Below, piece by piece: positions 41,277 through 50,434 of a stretch of DNA of 54,920 nt. Origin of the DNA: Perkinsus marinus ATCC 50983 (lineage: Eukaryota; Perkinsozoa; Perkinsida; Perkinsidae); assembly GCF_000006405.1 (NCBI RefSeq), contig NW_003214550.1, positions 37,435-92,354 on the forward strand, written 5' to 3'. Numbering within the stretch: position 1 is the first letter of the stretch; every line of letters starts with the position of its first letter. The translations under genes and the position numbers were made by a program. The notes under the pieces are model-generated. The model was not told the DNA's origin and ran no database searches. It saw nothing but the letters and a program-made list of their open reading frames with translations.

Positions 41277-41685
41277 TTACATTGTGGGAGTCGATGATCA
41301 TGTACTAGAGATTATTGATGTGCCCTCCTCCTCCTCTTCTCCTTTTATAAGGTGTCTCTATCGTTATGCTCTTCCTCGATTGCTGCATTATCAGAGGCAG
41401 CAGCCTTAGTCTAATAATAATGCGCAATAAGCTTTATGGTTTCGGTTGCTATGATGATTATTTCTTCCTCATGGAACATGGGGTATTCGGATCATCACTA
41501 CTACTATCAACAACCGTCGTAATTTTCTATTAACTTTGCTACTACTATGACATGAGTCGTTCATCTTCTTATCTCCCGTGGTTGTTTTTCCCGGTCATAA
41601 GATCTTCAACGTTCATGAACAGCATAGTAGTAGTATTATCATATTTATAGTTGCAGTGCCCATGGTGGTGATGATGACGGTGGAT

Positions 41686-42129
41686 CTAATGCTGCTGCTT
41701 TAAGGCTTTTATTGTTAGGACTTCCTGTTCCTTACTACTACCGTTATCATAATACTCGTCATCATTGAGTACGATAGCTACTATTACTACTAAATCGTCA
41801 TTCTTGCCTAAGTTCCCAGTATCTGCTCTTACTGTGACTTTATTATACTTTTTATATCTTGGGATGAGGTCCATATATGTGCTCAATGATATTGCTAGTA
41901 CCAGTAATGACCTATTGTATAGTACTTGGGTGACAATGTTGTCTCCCTTTACTACTATGTCGATGATTGCTGCCATTACTCGAGTTTCTCGGTATCCTTT
42001 TGTGTAGTGTGTTGTGAAGTCTGTTAGAAGTGGTAGGATAATATCCGTATATGCCTGGCTCAGCAGTTGGTAGGACTCCGAGACAAAGGAGAGGGGTGGA
42101 TGGTAGTAGGGGGGAAGGGTTGCAGTCAT
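41686..42129 (-). CDS. Hypothetical helical protein
   Basis: Open from ATG 42129 (MTATLPPYYHPPLSFVSES) to 41686, about 147 codons. It has amphipathic or hydrophobic helices (YTDIILPLLTDFTTHY, LVLAISLSTYMDLIPRYKK). No family recognised. It may be a terminal exon or chance. Confidence 0.3.
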   Translation of the reverse strand: MTATLPPYYHPPLSFVSESYQLLSQAYTDIILPLLTDFTTHYTKGYRETRVMAAIIDIVVKGDNIVTQVLYNRSLLVLAISLSTYMDLIPRYKKYNKVTVRADTGNLGKNDDLVVIVAIVLNDDEYYDNGSSKEQEVLTIKALKQQH

Positions 42130-42203
42130 AGTGGTATGCAGCACTCTGTAGTGGTGGTCTGATGATAATATAACTCCTACTGTATGGTGTAGTTAATCCC
42201 TCC

Positions 42204-42386
42204 ATGTATAGTGACAGTGCATTACTGTCTACTCTAGTTGCGACATCTCCTCTCTGGTCAGATCCCTCTCCCTTAGTAGTATTATGGCGGTTAGCATATG
42301 CTCTGAAAGGCCTCAGTAAAGAGGCTGCCCTTGATGTTAAGCTCAGTGAGGCAGCGAGGGTAGTGATGTCAAGTGAGCTGAAGTAG
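42204..42386 (+). pseudogene. Possible RMDN/TPR-like fragment
   Basis: The 60-codon segment reads SPLVVLWRLAYALKGLSKEA then LSEAARVVMSSEL, resembling the first TPR of regulator-of-microtubule-dynamics proteins (LLWRLARA...EA). No continuation was found on either side, so it may be a gene relic or an isolated exon. Confidence 0.25.
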
Positions 42387-42711
42387 TAGTTAAGGAGATA
42401 CGGGATCTTCTACTTACTATAGTATTGTTTTTTTTCGGTGTATATTCGGTAGTCTTCAGTTGTTATCGTCATCCCATTGAGGGAACCTTATTTGAGGTCC
42501 TCTTGAATACTATAAGTGGCTGTTGAGGAGTGTTTAACTGCCACTATATCGTTCACTCTCCGATATCATCCGTATCTTCCACCTTCCAACCTTTCCTGCG
42601 TCTTCTGCTATTTGACCTATTTCGTATTTTCCGCTGTCAGATCTCGCCGGGTAGCTGCTTTCATTTATCAGAGTATCTGGTCCCCTCCTTTTGGGTCTCT
42701 CCCGTCTCCAC

Positions 42712-44705
42712 ATGATGAAAGTGGAAGTGGTGGAGAGCATGGCCCAGGGCCTCATTGGGAAGATGCTTCGGAATCCAGCATCTGCTACTTGGGCAGCTGG
42801 TGGAGGAGCTCGTGGGAAGTCATCAAAAAAGAGAGGGAGGTATTCACTCTGAGCCTGTCATGTCTGATTACATGCAATTCATATTCCGAATCTTCACGCT
42901 GCGGTCGGAGCTGTGATGAGAGTGTTTTCAGGGGTGGTGGACCTCCGGCAGAGTCGTTACCAGCTATATCGGAGGAAGCGGATGGTTGGTCTGAAGCGGA
43001 GACTATTGATGCATTACGAGAGGTAGTGTGATGCTGTAGCCAGGGATTGAACCGGGGACCTTCAGAATGCCCACTTATTGTCACCAGCTCTGAAGGCTAT
43101 AATGGAGCACATGACCCCATCTTCGAGGTAAGTACACCAGCACATGGTGATACCTCATCGTTGGTTGTAGAGGCGTGTCACCCTTCTCGCATGCTAACAC
43201 GCCTTTGGATGACTTCATAGCAGTCGCCATGGGCAGTGCTCGAAGAGGGGTAAGTCGGAGCGACCGTGTGGTGGATCGTAATACCACTAGTGGTGATGGT
43301 GGGAGCAACTTTGTACTCTCGGAATTCTTCAACCATAACTTCTGGAGTGTCGGAACGCCAACTCATTTATGGAGGCTCTTCTCTTTCCTCTACGCCTCTT
43401 GAATTCACCTTCTTCCTTGTAGACGATGGAATCCCCAATACGATCAGTCAACCTTGCCGTTGATGACCATGATGATAGTGCTATGAGAATAGATCGGCTC
43501 CGAGGTTGGATACCCTCTAAGCTGTTGGGAGCACTACCCTCATTTTAGAACTGTCACAGGGTCGCCCTTCGAGTGCTTTCTCGATGGGTGGGGGCCATTC
43601 GGAAGGTCCTCATTCGGGACAGAAGAGGGGGAGGAGAAGCAGCTCATCAGATAGAGGGGTCTTTGATACTATGCTGGATGATGGCGTCCAAGATGTAGGA
43701 AAGATTTACCGCGCGCCACGAAATTATTCTGCTGGCGATTGCAGTCCTTTATCTCATCGGCGGCGGCAACTCCAATCGGTAATGGCGGTGATGATGGCTG
43801 GGAGTTTCGAGGGTAGGGAAGGCGCTGGTTCGATCCCGTGTGATGGTATTATTCCCGCGATTTAGACTGCTCTCTACCGCTGCTCCACCGACGACTCGGC
43901 AGGTGGTGGCCCGAGTAGCTTCTAGACGCCGAAGACGGGTGACCATCGGCAATACGAGAGCTGATCGAAATAAAGGTGAGTGTTGGACGGAGCGAAGCAA
44001 TTCATGTTTACTGTTTGTGGTTTTTTGCAGGCGCCGATATTGGTGGAATTTCACTGCTTCCAACTCGACAGAAAAGAAGTCATCGGAAACGAAATGGAGG
44101 GATGCCTGATTTAACACCGGATGATGTTGTGGGTTTTATAGCCACCAGGTTACGGAGCATTGATGAAATGCATGAGGAGGACGAGGACCAAGGGAGTGTT
44201 ATCATGCCTATAGCAAGTCAAGAACTGGGTCATACATTCAGTCCTATTGGAGTTGGGTCTGTCAGTGAGGTGATGGACACAGTAGGTCTGTAACGCTCAT
44301 GGACTGAAGAAGGTTTCTAGGTGAGCTTCATGCCGCCCTTCACGCCGGATAGAAGAGTCAGCTGCGTTGAGGAAATGCAAGATGAGCAAGATTTACCACC
44401 GGGCATACAAGAAATAGGGACGCCATTCTCTGATATTGGCATGTGTGATACTCTCGATATGGTTTGGAGTCCCGAGGGTGCGCCGACTCCTTCCCAGCGA
44501 AGCGCTTCCCCGGCATCAGCGTGGACGGCATCGGTGAGTTGGTCTCAATTTCTCGCGCGCCACGAAATTATGGATGTCTTTGGTGGACCTTCAGAGTCGC
44601 GGGTTCTCTCGACCATCTGCCTTGCGGAACGCATTGGAAGTTTTCTGGGCTAAGGAGGTATTATTTGGCGAGCGCGACTGTTTAGATGTGGTTAAGATTC
44701 GATAA
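42712..44705 (+). CDS. Hypothetical basic protein, at least eight exons
   Basis: ATG at 42712 (MMKVEVVESMAQGLIGKMLR). Several junctions hold frame: KKRGR|GGGPPAESLPA, DALRE|NAHLLSPALKAIMEHM, GVQD|SFISSAAATPIGNGG, WEFRG|LLSTAAPPTTRQV, DRNK|GADIGGISLLPTRQK, VMDT|VSFMPPFTPDRR, AWTAS|SRGFSRPSALRNALEV. TAA at 44703-44705. The protein is rich in Arg/Lys clusters (ASRRRRRVTIG, RQKRSHRKRNGG) and acidic stretches, suggesting a nuclear or DNA-associated protein. An internal near-repeat (SQELGHTFSPIGVGSVSEVM versus IQEIGTPFSDIGMCDTLDMV) shows a duplicated segment. No family recognised. Its introns carry two copies each of the T-arm-like module and the CGCGCCACGAAATTA motif. Confidence 0.6.
43043..43060 (-). 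repeat. T-arm-like intron module, copy 3
   Basis: GGGATTGAACCGGGGACC lies in the 43-nt intron 43023-43065, ending 5 nt before the acceptor. The complement is GGTCCCCGGTTCAATCCC. Confidence 0.6.
43710..43727 (+). repeat. CGCGCGCCACGAAATTA motif in an intron
   Basis: Exact copy in the 50-nt intron 43695-43744, 15 nt after the donor, sense orientation. Confidence 0.7.
43821..43840 (+). repeat. T-arm-like intron module, copy 4
   Basis: GGCGCTGGTTCGATCCCGTG lies in the 53-nt intron 43813-43865 of the same gene. Confidence 0.6.
44554..44571 (+). repeat. CGCGCGCCACGAAATTA motif in an intron
   Basis: Exact copy in the 61-nt intron 44534-44594, 20 nt after the GTGAGT donor, sense orientation. Confidence 0.7.
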
Positions 44706-44984
44706 ATTGTGGACATATTTTGTCAGAACGAACCGACGCCCACTTTTCAAGGTCTCGTACGAGAGCATCCAGTGAAAGCTTTCATGGAAGTCGGCTGAGG
44801 TCTCGGGTTTGATGCCTGGCAGCGGCGTTTGATTCAGGTATTGGTGATGTCATGTCGGGGTGTCTGCAAGCCTTCACAAACGAGCCACTGGTCTCCGATC
44901 TTTTTGGAGCCCACGAAATGCTGATAAATTCATAAATGCCAATAATTATCATGCGTATACTAAATACATTCATTGCTCGTCTGT

Positions 44985-45070
44985 GCTCTTGAGTTCATAG
45001 GCACTCACTGAACCTATTCCGTATCTTTCATGGTTAACTTTCGGATATTCCACCAGTGTCTTCGTTATGT
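44985..45070 (+). pseudogene. Decayed copy of the thioesterase 5' exon
   Basis: About 65 nt (GAGTTCATAGGCACTCACTG, then TTCCGTATCTTTCATGG) align with the start of the thioesterase gene at 45690-45755 (GAGTTCACGGGCACTCACTG, TTCCGTATCTTCCACGG). The frame is lost after that. A remnant of a third tandem copy. Confidence 0.5.
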
Positions 45071-45683
45071 CCCACAGCGCGTATGTTATCACTTTTTCCG
45101 TATCTGCTGCATTGTCAAGGTGATTTGGATGAGGTCATCACTGTCAATGACCGTGGCTGTTGAATATCGATGTCTGCAAATTGACCTAATGAAAATTTAT
45201 TGTCTCATGGCTTCCAAGAGTTGCTGGACTGATGGTCACGTTGGAACAGTTCAGACTAGGAAACTGCAACAACTCGACGATGAACGAGCCCCAAGGCATT
45301 GCCGATCTGTTCCCTGTTTCTATAGACTAAGACAAAGTGAAAAGGGAGGAGCATTCCGAATGGAGTGGTATCGCAGTACTGGTATGTACTTTTAGGATAT
45401 TGCTGTTAATTCATTTGGTGTATCTTTTTGACATAATATAACATCTTCTCGGGACAACTAATAGATTATTGATGAAAAATAATCAAACAATTTTCAATTG
45501 ACATGAACCATGGTTTTTATGTTTCAGTCAGTTGCACGTGTTGAGTTCTACGGGGTAGCTTCAGAGGAAGGGCTGTGAATCTTTCGGCTGCGCTAAGGTA
45601 CATCTGCCCGATTCTGGTAGGCCGATCAAGGGTAATTCTTTCATACTAGGAAAGCGTGTGATAAGCATATTCATTTGTGGTCT

Positions 45684-47290
45684 ATGAGTCTGAGTTCACG
45701 GGCACTCACTGGAGCTGTTCCGTATCTTCCACGGTTGGCTTCTGGATACCTCGCGGCGAGTAGTTTCACAAGAAGCTTCTCGAGCATTCGCAGCAGACGT
45801 ACTTTGTGGACGATGTCCCATTCAACTGAGACTCGAGAAAACGGTACAACGATTCTATTGAGCCCAAAGGACGGCCACATCAATAGTATGTTCAGTATCT
45901 TAACCTCGTCAACGTAAGATACGGATCAGGTCTGATGGTAGTCATACATGGTCTTGGAGACACAGCACAAGGATGGGAGAATGCCGCGCGTATCTGGTCT
46001 CGGCAGTTCCCATCGACCCGATTCATTTTACCCACCGCGAAGGTTCAGCCAGTTACCGTCAATATGGGCGCTCCGATGCCTTCTTGGTAGGGTAAGTCGC
46101 GTTAAGAGTGGGTATGCACGCATGCACAAGGTATGACATTCGAACGGTGGATTCATCATCTAAACTGGAAGCCAGCGTGGAAGGGATTGAAGAGTCGGCA
46201 GCGAGAATCCAACAGATCATATCAGAGCAGATGGCAGAGACAGGCGTGGAAAAGAAAGATATTGTAGGGAGTATATTTACCTCACATTGGCAAGATACGA
46301 ATTAGGTTCATGTAGGTACTGGCTGGATTCTCACAAGGTGCGGCGATGTCCTATTGGGTCGGCCTGCAGGACGATGAGGGTTATGCTGGTGTGGTTGCGA
46401 TGAGTGGATACCTACCAAGGGCCCACAGGTTGGTTGTTTGCAAAGATACTCCTGAGCGTATCTTATCTTGGAATCTTCGCTGTGCGATGTTTCGGTAGCT
46501 GAGCTACTTACATCGAGTTACTCCAATGAAATTGCGTGATGAGAAATCTTCGCCGCGCGCAATATGGCTGATAATATGATATCTTATCTTGTTACTGGAG
46601 TGTGTGTTTTCAGTTTCAATCTTTCTCCTTCGGCAAGGAAGTCAACCCCAGTCATACATTGTCATGGTGACTCGGACATGATGGTCAACTCGAACACAGC
46701 TGTTGCTACTCTAAATCATCTACAGCAAGCTGGCCTTGATGATGTTACTTTGATGATGTCATCATTCCTACCTATTCCGTATCTTGGAAGCGTGAACCTT
46801 CAGATATCCTGGCATGCAACATTCGGTTTGCGGAGACGAGATCCGACACATCGCTGTGTGGTTGAAACTCAAAGCTAAGCTTGGCTTGCGAGGACGTGAG
46901 ATGTCTGGTTCCCGGTTCGATCCCTGGTGACGGCACCTTCCATTTATCCATTCCATATTCACGCAATAGTACATAGTATTCCCACGATTGCTTTGATCCG
47001 CTAACCTTTTGAGGTCTACTCTCTTGAATTGTGCTGCCGCCTTCCTCCGTTACCTTCCAATTTCGTTCTATCGGAGAGCGGCACTCAATCATCTCTCAGG
47101 ATCTACAAGTGAGGTTTTGGAATCATTGACAGTGCGGGAACTCCATGACGCCGCCGCTATATTCCGTGTAAGAGGTGATGTTCATGTAAGCCTACCATAA
47201 CACCCAATGCAGACCACAGTGTGCTTTTTGCAGGATATGGGTGCGCTACGGAGGAGTCTTATAGCAGCTCTTACCCCTAGTTCGCTGTGA
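45684..47290 (+). CDS. Acyl-protein thioesterase (LYPLA-like), copy A
   Basis: Alpha/beta hydrolase in about seven exons. Exon 1 (45684-45885) begins with a Ser/Arg-rich presequence (FTRSFSSIRSRRTLW) that could target a mitochondrion or plastid-like organelle; an inner start at MSHSTETREN would give a cytosolic form. After a 44-nt intron, MVVIHGLGDTAQGWENAARI and FILPTAKVQPVTVNMGAPMP match the family. The nucleophile elbow is LAGFSQGAAMSYWVGLQ, the acid lies in HCHGDSDMMV, and the catalytic His in YPGMQHSVCGDEI. The C-terminal extension ends ALRRSLIAALTPSSL at 47290. These enzymes hydrolyse S-palmitoyl groups from proteins. A 204-nt intron (46896-47099) holds a T-arm-like module. Confidence 0.85.
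46907..46927 (+). repeat. T-arm-like intron module, copy 5
   Basis: GGTTCCCGGTTCGATCCCTG (46908-46927) starts 12 nt inside the 204-nt intron of thioesterase copy A. Confidence 0.6.
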
Positions 47291-47403
47291 AACATGTTTC
47301 TTTCGTTTTCATTCAATGAGCGTGTTGAATTAGACAGAGTAGCTTTGAAAACGATTTTGAAGGCTTCCAGCTGGGCAAAGATACGTCCTGGTTGGCAGGA
47401 CTT

Positions 47404-48674
47404 ATGTCAGTTTTACATCAGAGTAGCCTCCCACTGTTTGGCAGGCTATTGAGACCTTCATTTCCCTCGATACTCTCCCACAGTCGGTCGTATTCAAGTA
47501 GGATGTCGCATAATGTTAGCAGTCGAGAAAACGGCAAAGTATTGGTTCTCAGTCCCAAAGAAGGACGAGTTGATAGTAGGCTGATGCGATCATTGCCCAT
47601 ACCATCTCTTCCTCAACTTAGGCGCAGTGTTCCTTATTCACGGCCTCGGTGACACTGCGAATGGCTGGCTCGATGTAGCTCATTACTGGTCTAAGAGTTT
47701 CCCTACTACTCGCTTCATCCTCCCCACGGCTGAGTCGATGCCGGTTACGCTCAACTACGGTGCTCCAATGCCCTCTTGGTGAGCACATCTCAATGCACGC
47801 ATGCGCAACATTGGTCTACAAGGTATGACATTGAAGCCCTGGGGGCAGACGCAAGCAAGGAGAATAGCAAGGCGCGTGGTATAGAGAAGTCTGCTGCTAG
47901 GATAGAGGCTATGGTAAAGAAGGAGATGGAGGAGTCCGGTATCGATAAGAAGGACATAGTAGCGACATTTAAGCGTGTTGAAGTTGGTGATATACTTCTT
48001 AGGTGTTGTCGGGATTCTCTCAAGGCGGCACGATGTCCTATTGGGTTGGACTGCAGCAGGGTGGCTACGGTGGTGTTGTCTCAATGAGTGGCTGTGTTCT
48101 TCGACCTGATGAGTGAGCATAGTCCGTTAGCACTCTGTTGACGACCTCTTCAGGTTCCGGCTAGCGTCTGATGCTGTTGATACTCCTGTCATCCAATGCC
48201 ACGGTACCAGCGATCCAGTTATCCTTCCTAAGTATGCTCAGGAGACTATAGACCATCTTCGTGAACTCGGCGCAAAGAATCTCACTCTAGTTTGGTACGG
48301 CTCTTGCAACGATTCCTTGCCGACCACTCAATGCTTAGGTATCCCGGCATGGAGCATTCGGCCCGCGAGAATGAGATCGACGACATTGCATTGTGGCTGA
48401 AATTGAAAGCTAAACTCGGCTGCCGAGAGAGTGAGTGGAATCGAGCTCTGTCGGTACCAGGAGGGAATGTTTTCTCAGAAACGGATGATGAACTTGTCGG
48501 AGGTCTGCCCGTTAAGCAACTGAAGCATGCTTTGCGGCTGTTCAATGTGGACTCTACTAAAGTAGGACGTTATCTATTCTAGCTCCAACGTGACCAAGTT
48601 TGCTGTAGGGCGCTAACTGTGTTGAAAAGGCAGAATTATGCGAGGCCGTCTTGGACGCTATGAAGACCCACTGA
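47404..48674 (+). CDS. Acyl-protein thioesterase (LYPLA-like), copy B
   Basis: Tandem paralogue of the previous gene with the same intron positions. ATG at 47404 (MSVLHQSSLPLFGRLLRPSF), again a presequence-like head (SHSRSYSSRMSHN). Core motifs: AVFLIHGLGDTANGWLDVAH, FILPTAESMPVTLNYGAPMP, nucleophile elbow LSGFSQGGTMSYWVGLQ, acid loop QCHGTSDPVI, catalytic His in YPGMEHSARENEI. The C-terminal extension (VGGLPVKQLKHALRLFNVD) is shared with copy A but longer than in animal or yeast enzymes. The last exon ends AELCEAVLDAMKTH at 48674. Intact by eye. The two copies differ enough (GAAMSYW/GGTMSYW, MQHS/MEHS) to be an old duplication. Confidence 0.85.
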
Positions 48675-49225
48675 GCAAATTTCGTGAACTCAATTGTCTG
48701 CTCAAGTTTTCCTGTTGATGTCTGGACAGTTTGTGTTATTCACTAGGAAGCCTCCTAGGGCTGTGAAAACAGGGGATTTTGTCCATCTCTGGGGGGAATG
48801 AATGATTGCTTGTATGGCGACTGGGTCGGGCGTGGGAATTGCATTTCTTTCACCTTCTCTTCGGTAGTTGGACTCAGTTAGACATCTCGGAGTATATCCC
48901 GTGATGAGAGGAAGAGGTAGCCTGTTCAGTTCACTTGTCATAAACAAAGCAACAATTCAAATAGAATGTTGGCAAAGCTCGTAATTGAGTAGTCACTCCC
49001 CGGGCTTCTTTGCCCACCGACATCGCCTAATCAGCCGATACCGTCGTAAATATTCAATGAGGCCCGCGCGGCGCGCGACAGGAAATGTCGGTCTCGAATT
49101 GAGCTATTCTAGATGATTTGAGATCCACGCCGTCGACAGCACAATGAGGGTGACTACATGGACGAGGCCAATATCCATGGTTAATTCATTAGCGTGCAAA
49201 TTGCTTTAACCAAATAAGTTGGATG
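48675..49225. other. Intergenic between thioesterase B and the tRNA array
   Basis: No coding exon or RNA gene recognised. A GC-rich CGCGCG patch lies near 49066-49078. Confidence 0.35.
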
Positions 49226-49231
49226 AATGTA

Positions 49232-49300
49232 GTCGCTGGCGTCTAGTAGCTAGGATGTCACCTTGTGACCGTGACAATCCTGGATCAATTTATGATGACT
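49232..49300 (+). pseudogene. Decayed tRNA-His
   Basis: About 69 nt aligned to the intact tRNA-His copies, with the anticodon loop CTTGTGACC kept (GTG) but with D-arm and T-arm changes (CCTGGATCAATTTATG in place of a proper T-arm). Probably non-functional. Confidence 0.65.
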
Positions 49301-49491
49301 CGTTTGCGAGGGCTTTCAGCAATATACACGTATCCTTGATATTACCCCGTATCTACCATGATGAGCTGATGAAATCGGCTACGCCTTCGCCTATTGGCGC
49401 CAATGTCACTGAGCAAGGAACAAGCATCAACTGGATAGCATATAGTATGTATTATCTGCCATAAATCTGCCTTGTCTATATAATGTACACA

Positions 49492-49563
49492 GTCGCTATC
49501 GTCTAGTGGTTAGGACGTCACGTTGTGGCCGTGACAACCCCGGTTCAAATCCGGGTAGTGACT
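49492..49563 (+). tRNA. tRNA-His (GTG), copy 1
   Basis: 72 nt cloverleaf: acceptor GTCGCTA/TAGTGAC (one G-U), D-arm GTCT/GGAC, anticodon arm TCACG-TTGTGGC-CGTGA with anticodon GTG, T-arm CCCGG-TTCAAAT-CCGGG. The base after the acceptor (position 73) is T and the base before it is A, unlike the usual A73 of eukaryotic tRNA-His. Internal A and B boxes look intact. Confidence 0.93.
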
Positions 49564-49757
49564 ATTAATATTCGAGGCTTTTCAGCGATCTACACGCAGC
49601 TTTGATATTACCCCGTATCTACCATGATTAGCTGATGAAATCGGCTACGTCTTCGCCTATTGGCGCCAATGTCACCGAGCAAGGAACAAGCATCAACTGG
49701 ATAGCATATAGTATGTATTATCTGCCATAAATCTGCCTTGTCTAAATAGTATGCACA

Positions 49758-49829
49758 GTCGCTATCGTCTAGTGGTTAGGACGTCACGTTGTGGCCGTGA
49801 CAACCCCGGTTCAAATCCGGGTAGTGACT
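49758..49829 (+). tRNA. tRNA-His (GTG), copy 2
   Basis: Identical to copy 1 across the 72-nt gene, 266 nt downstream in the tandem array. It again has T at position 73 and A at -1. Confidence 0.93.
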
Positions 49830-49926
49830 GTTAATTCGCGAGGCTTTTCAGCGATCTACACGCAGCTTTGATATTACCCCGTATCTTCCATGATGAGCTC
49901 ATGAAATCGGCTACGTCTTCGCCTAT

Positions 49927-50255
49927 GGCTCCGGTGATCCTCTAACTATGTACACTTAACCAGGGGAACTTTGATAGAGTTAGTCGACTAGGTGGTGTGG
50001 AGAGGACCGAAGACTTGCAGGGCTCCCCCCTGAAGCTTCGGTCACGGGACAGTTGCCCGACTAGGTGGTGTCGTATCAACGACTCACGTCTCACACGGGT
50101 CTGTCCCGTCACCCAGTCCACTAAAAGAACTGTCAGTTACTAATAACTTTCCTTCGGAATCCTCGGATTATTAAAGCACCTGCGAGCGACCAAGCTCGCT
50201 CGCCCATCGAATCACTTCCTCTGGAGTTGACCCTAGCCTCTGGCGAGACTTTCCA
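49927..50255. mobile_element. 329-bp insertion with 11-bp target-site duplication
   Basis: It interrupts the third array unit between two copies of TCTTCGCCTAT (49916-49926 and 50256-50266); units 1 and 2 have this site once and uninterrupted. The insert contains strong hairpins: GACCGAAG...CTTCGGTC (50005-50043, with inner CAGGG...CCCTG) and ACGGGACAG...CTGTCCCGT (50044-50109), plus a 14-nt direct repeat CGACTAGGTGGTGT (49985 and 50058). No ORF and no tail repeat. The long duplication argues for a non-LTR (SINE-like) or unusual element. Family unknown. Confidence 0.75.
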
Positions 50256-50377
50256 TCTTCGCCTATTGGCGCCAATGTCACTGAGCAAGGAACAAACATC
50301 AACTGGATAGCATATAGTATGTATTATCTGGCAGATAATATCTGCCATAAATCTGCCTTGTCTATATAATGTGTACA

Positions 50378-50434
50378 GTCGGTATCGTCTAGTGGTTAGG
50401 ACGTCACGTTGTGGCCGTGACAACCCCGGTTCAA
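50378..50434 (+). pseudogene. tRNA-His copy 3, truncated by an insertion
   Basis: Matches copies 1 and 2 up to the T-loop (CCCCGGTTCAA) and then stops; the retrotransposon begins at TGCGCGCG. One acceptor base also differs. Not a functional tRNA. Confidence 0.8.

Larger units (their letters stand above)
41277..42711. other. Region with coding-like ORFs on both strands, unresolved
   Basis: Two overlapping-region candidates: a minus-strand ORF at 41686-42129 and a plus-strand ORF at 42204-42386. Neither has a clear gene context. The rest is AT/TA-rich with no motif recognised. Confidence 0.3.
49301..50434 (+). repeat. Tandem array of about 266-bp tRNA-His units
   Basis: Three units, each with a shared spacer (ATTACCCCGTATCT, GGCGCCAATGTCAC, AGTATGTATTATCTGCC) leading into a tRNA-His. 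Unit 3 is enlarged by a 329-bp insertion and its tRNA is cut off by the retrotransposon. Confidence 0.85.

Noticed and set aside
42516-43031. 171-codon plus-strand ORF
   Set aside because: It is read in the wrong frame across an exon and intron. The ATG at 42712 in another frame gives in-phase splice joins with downstream exons.
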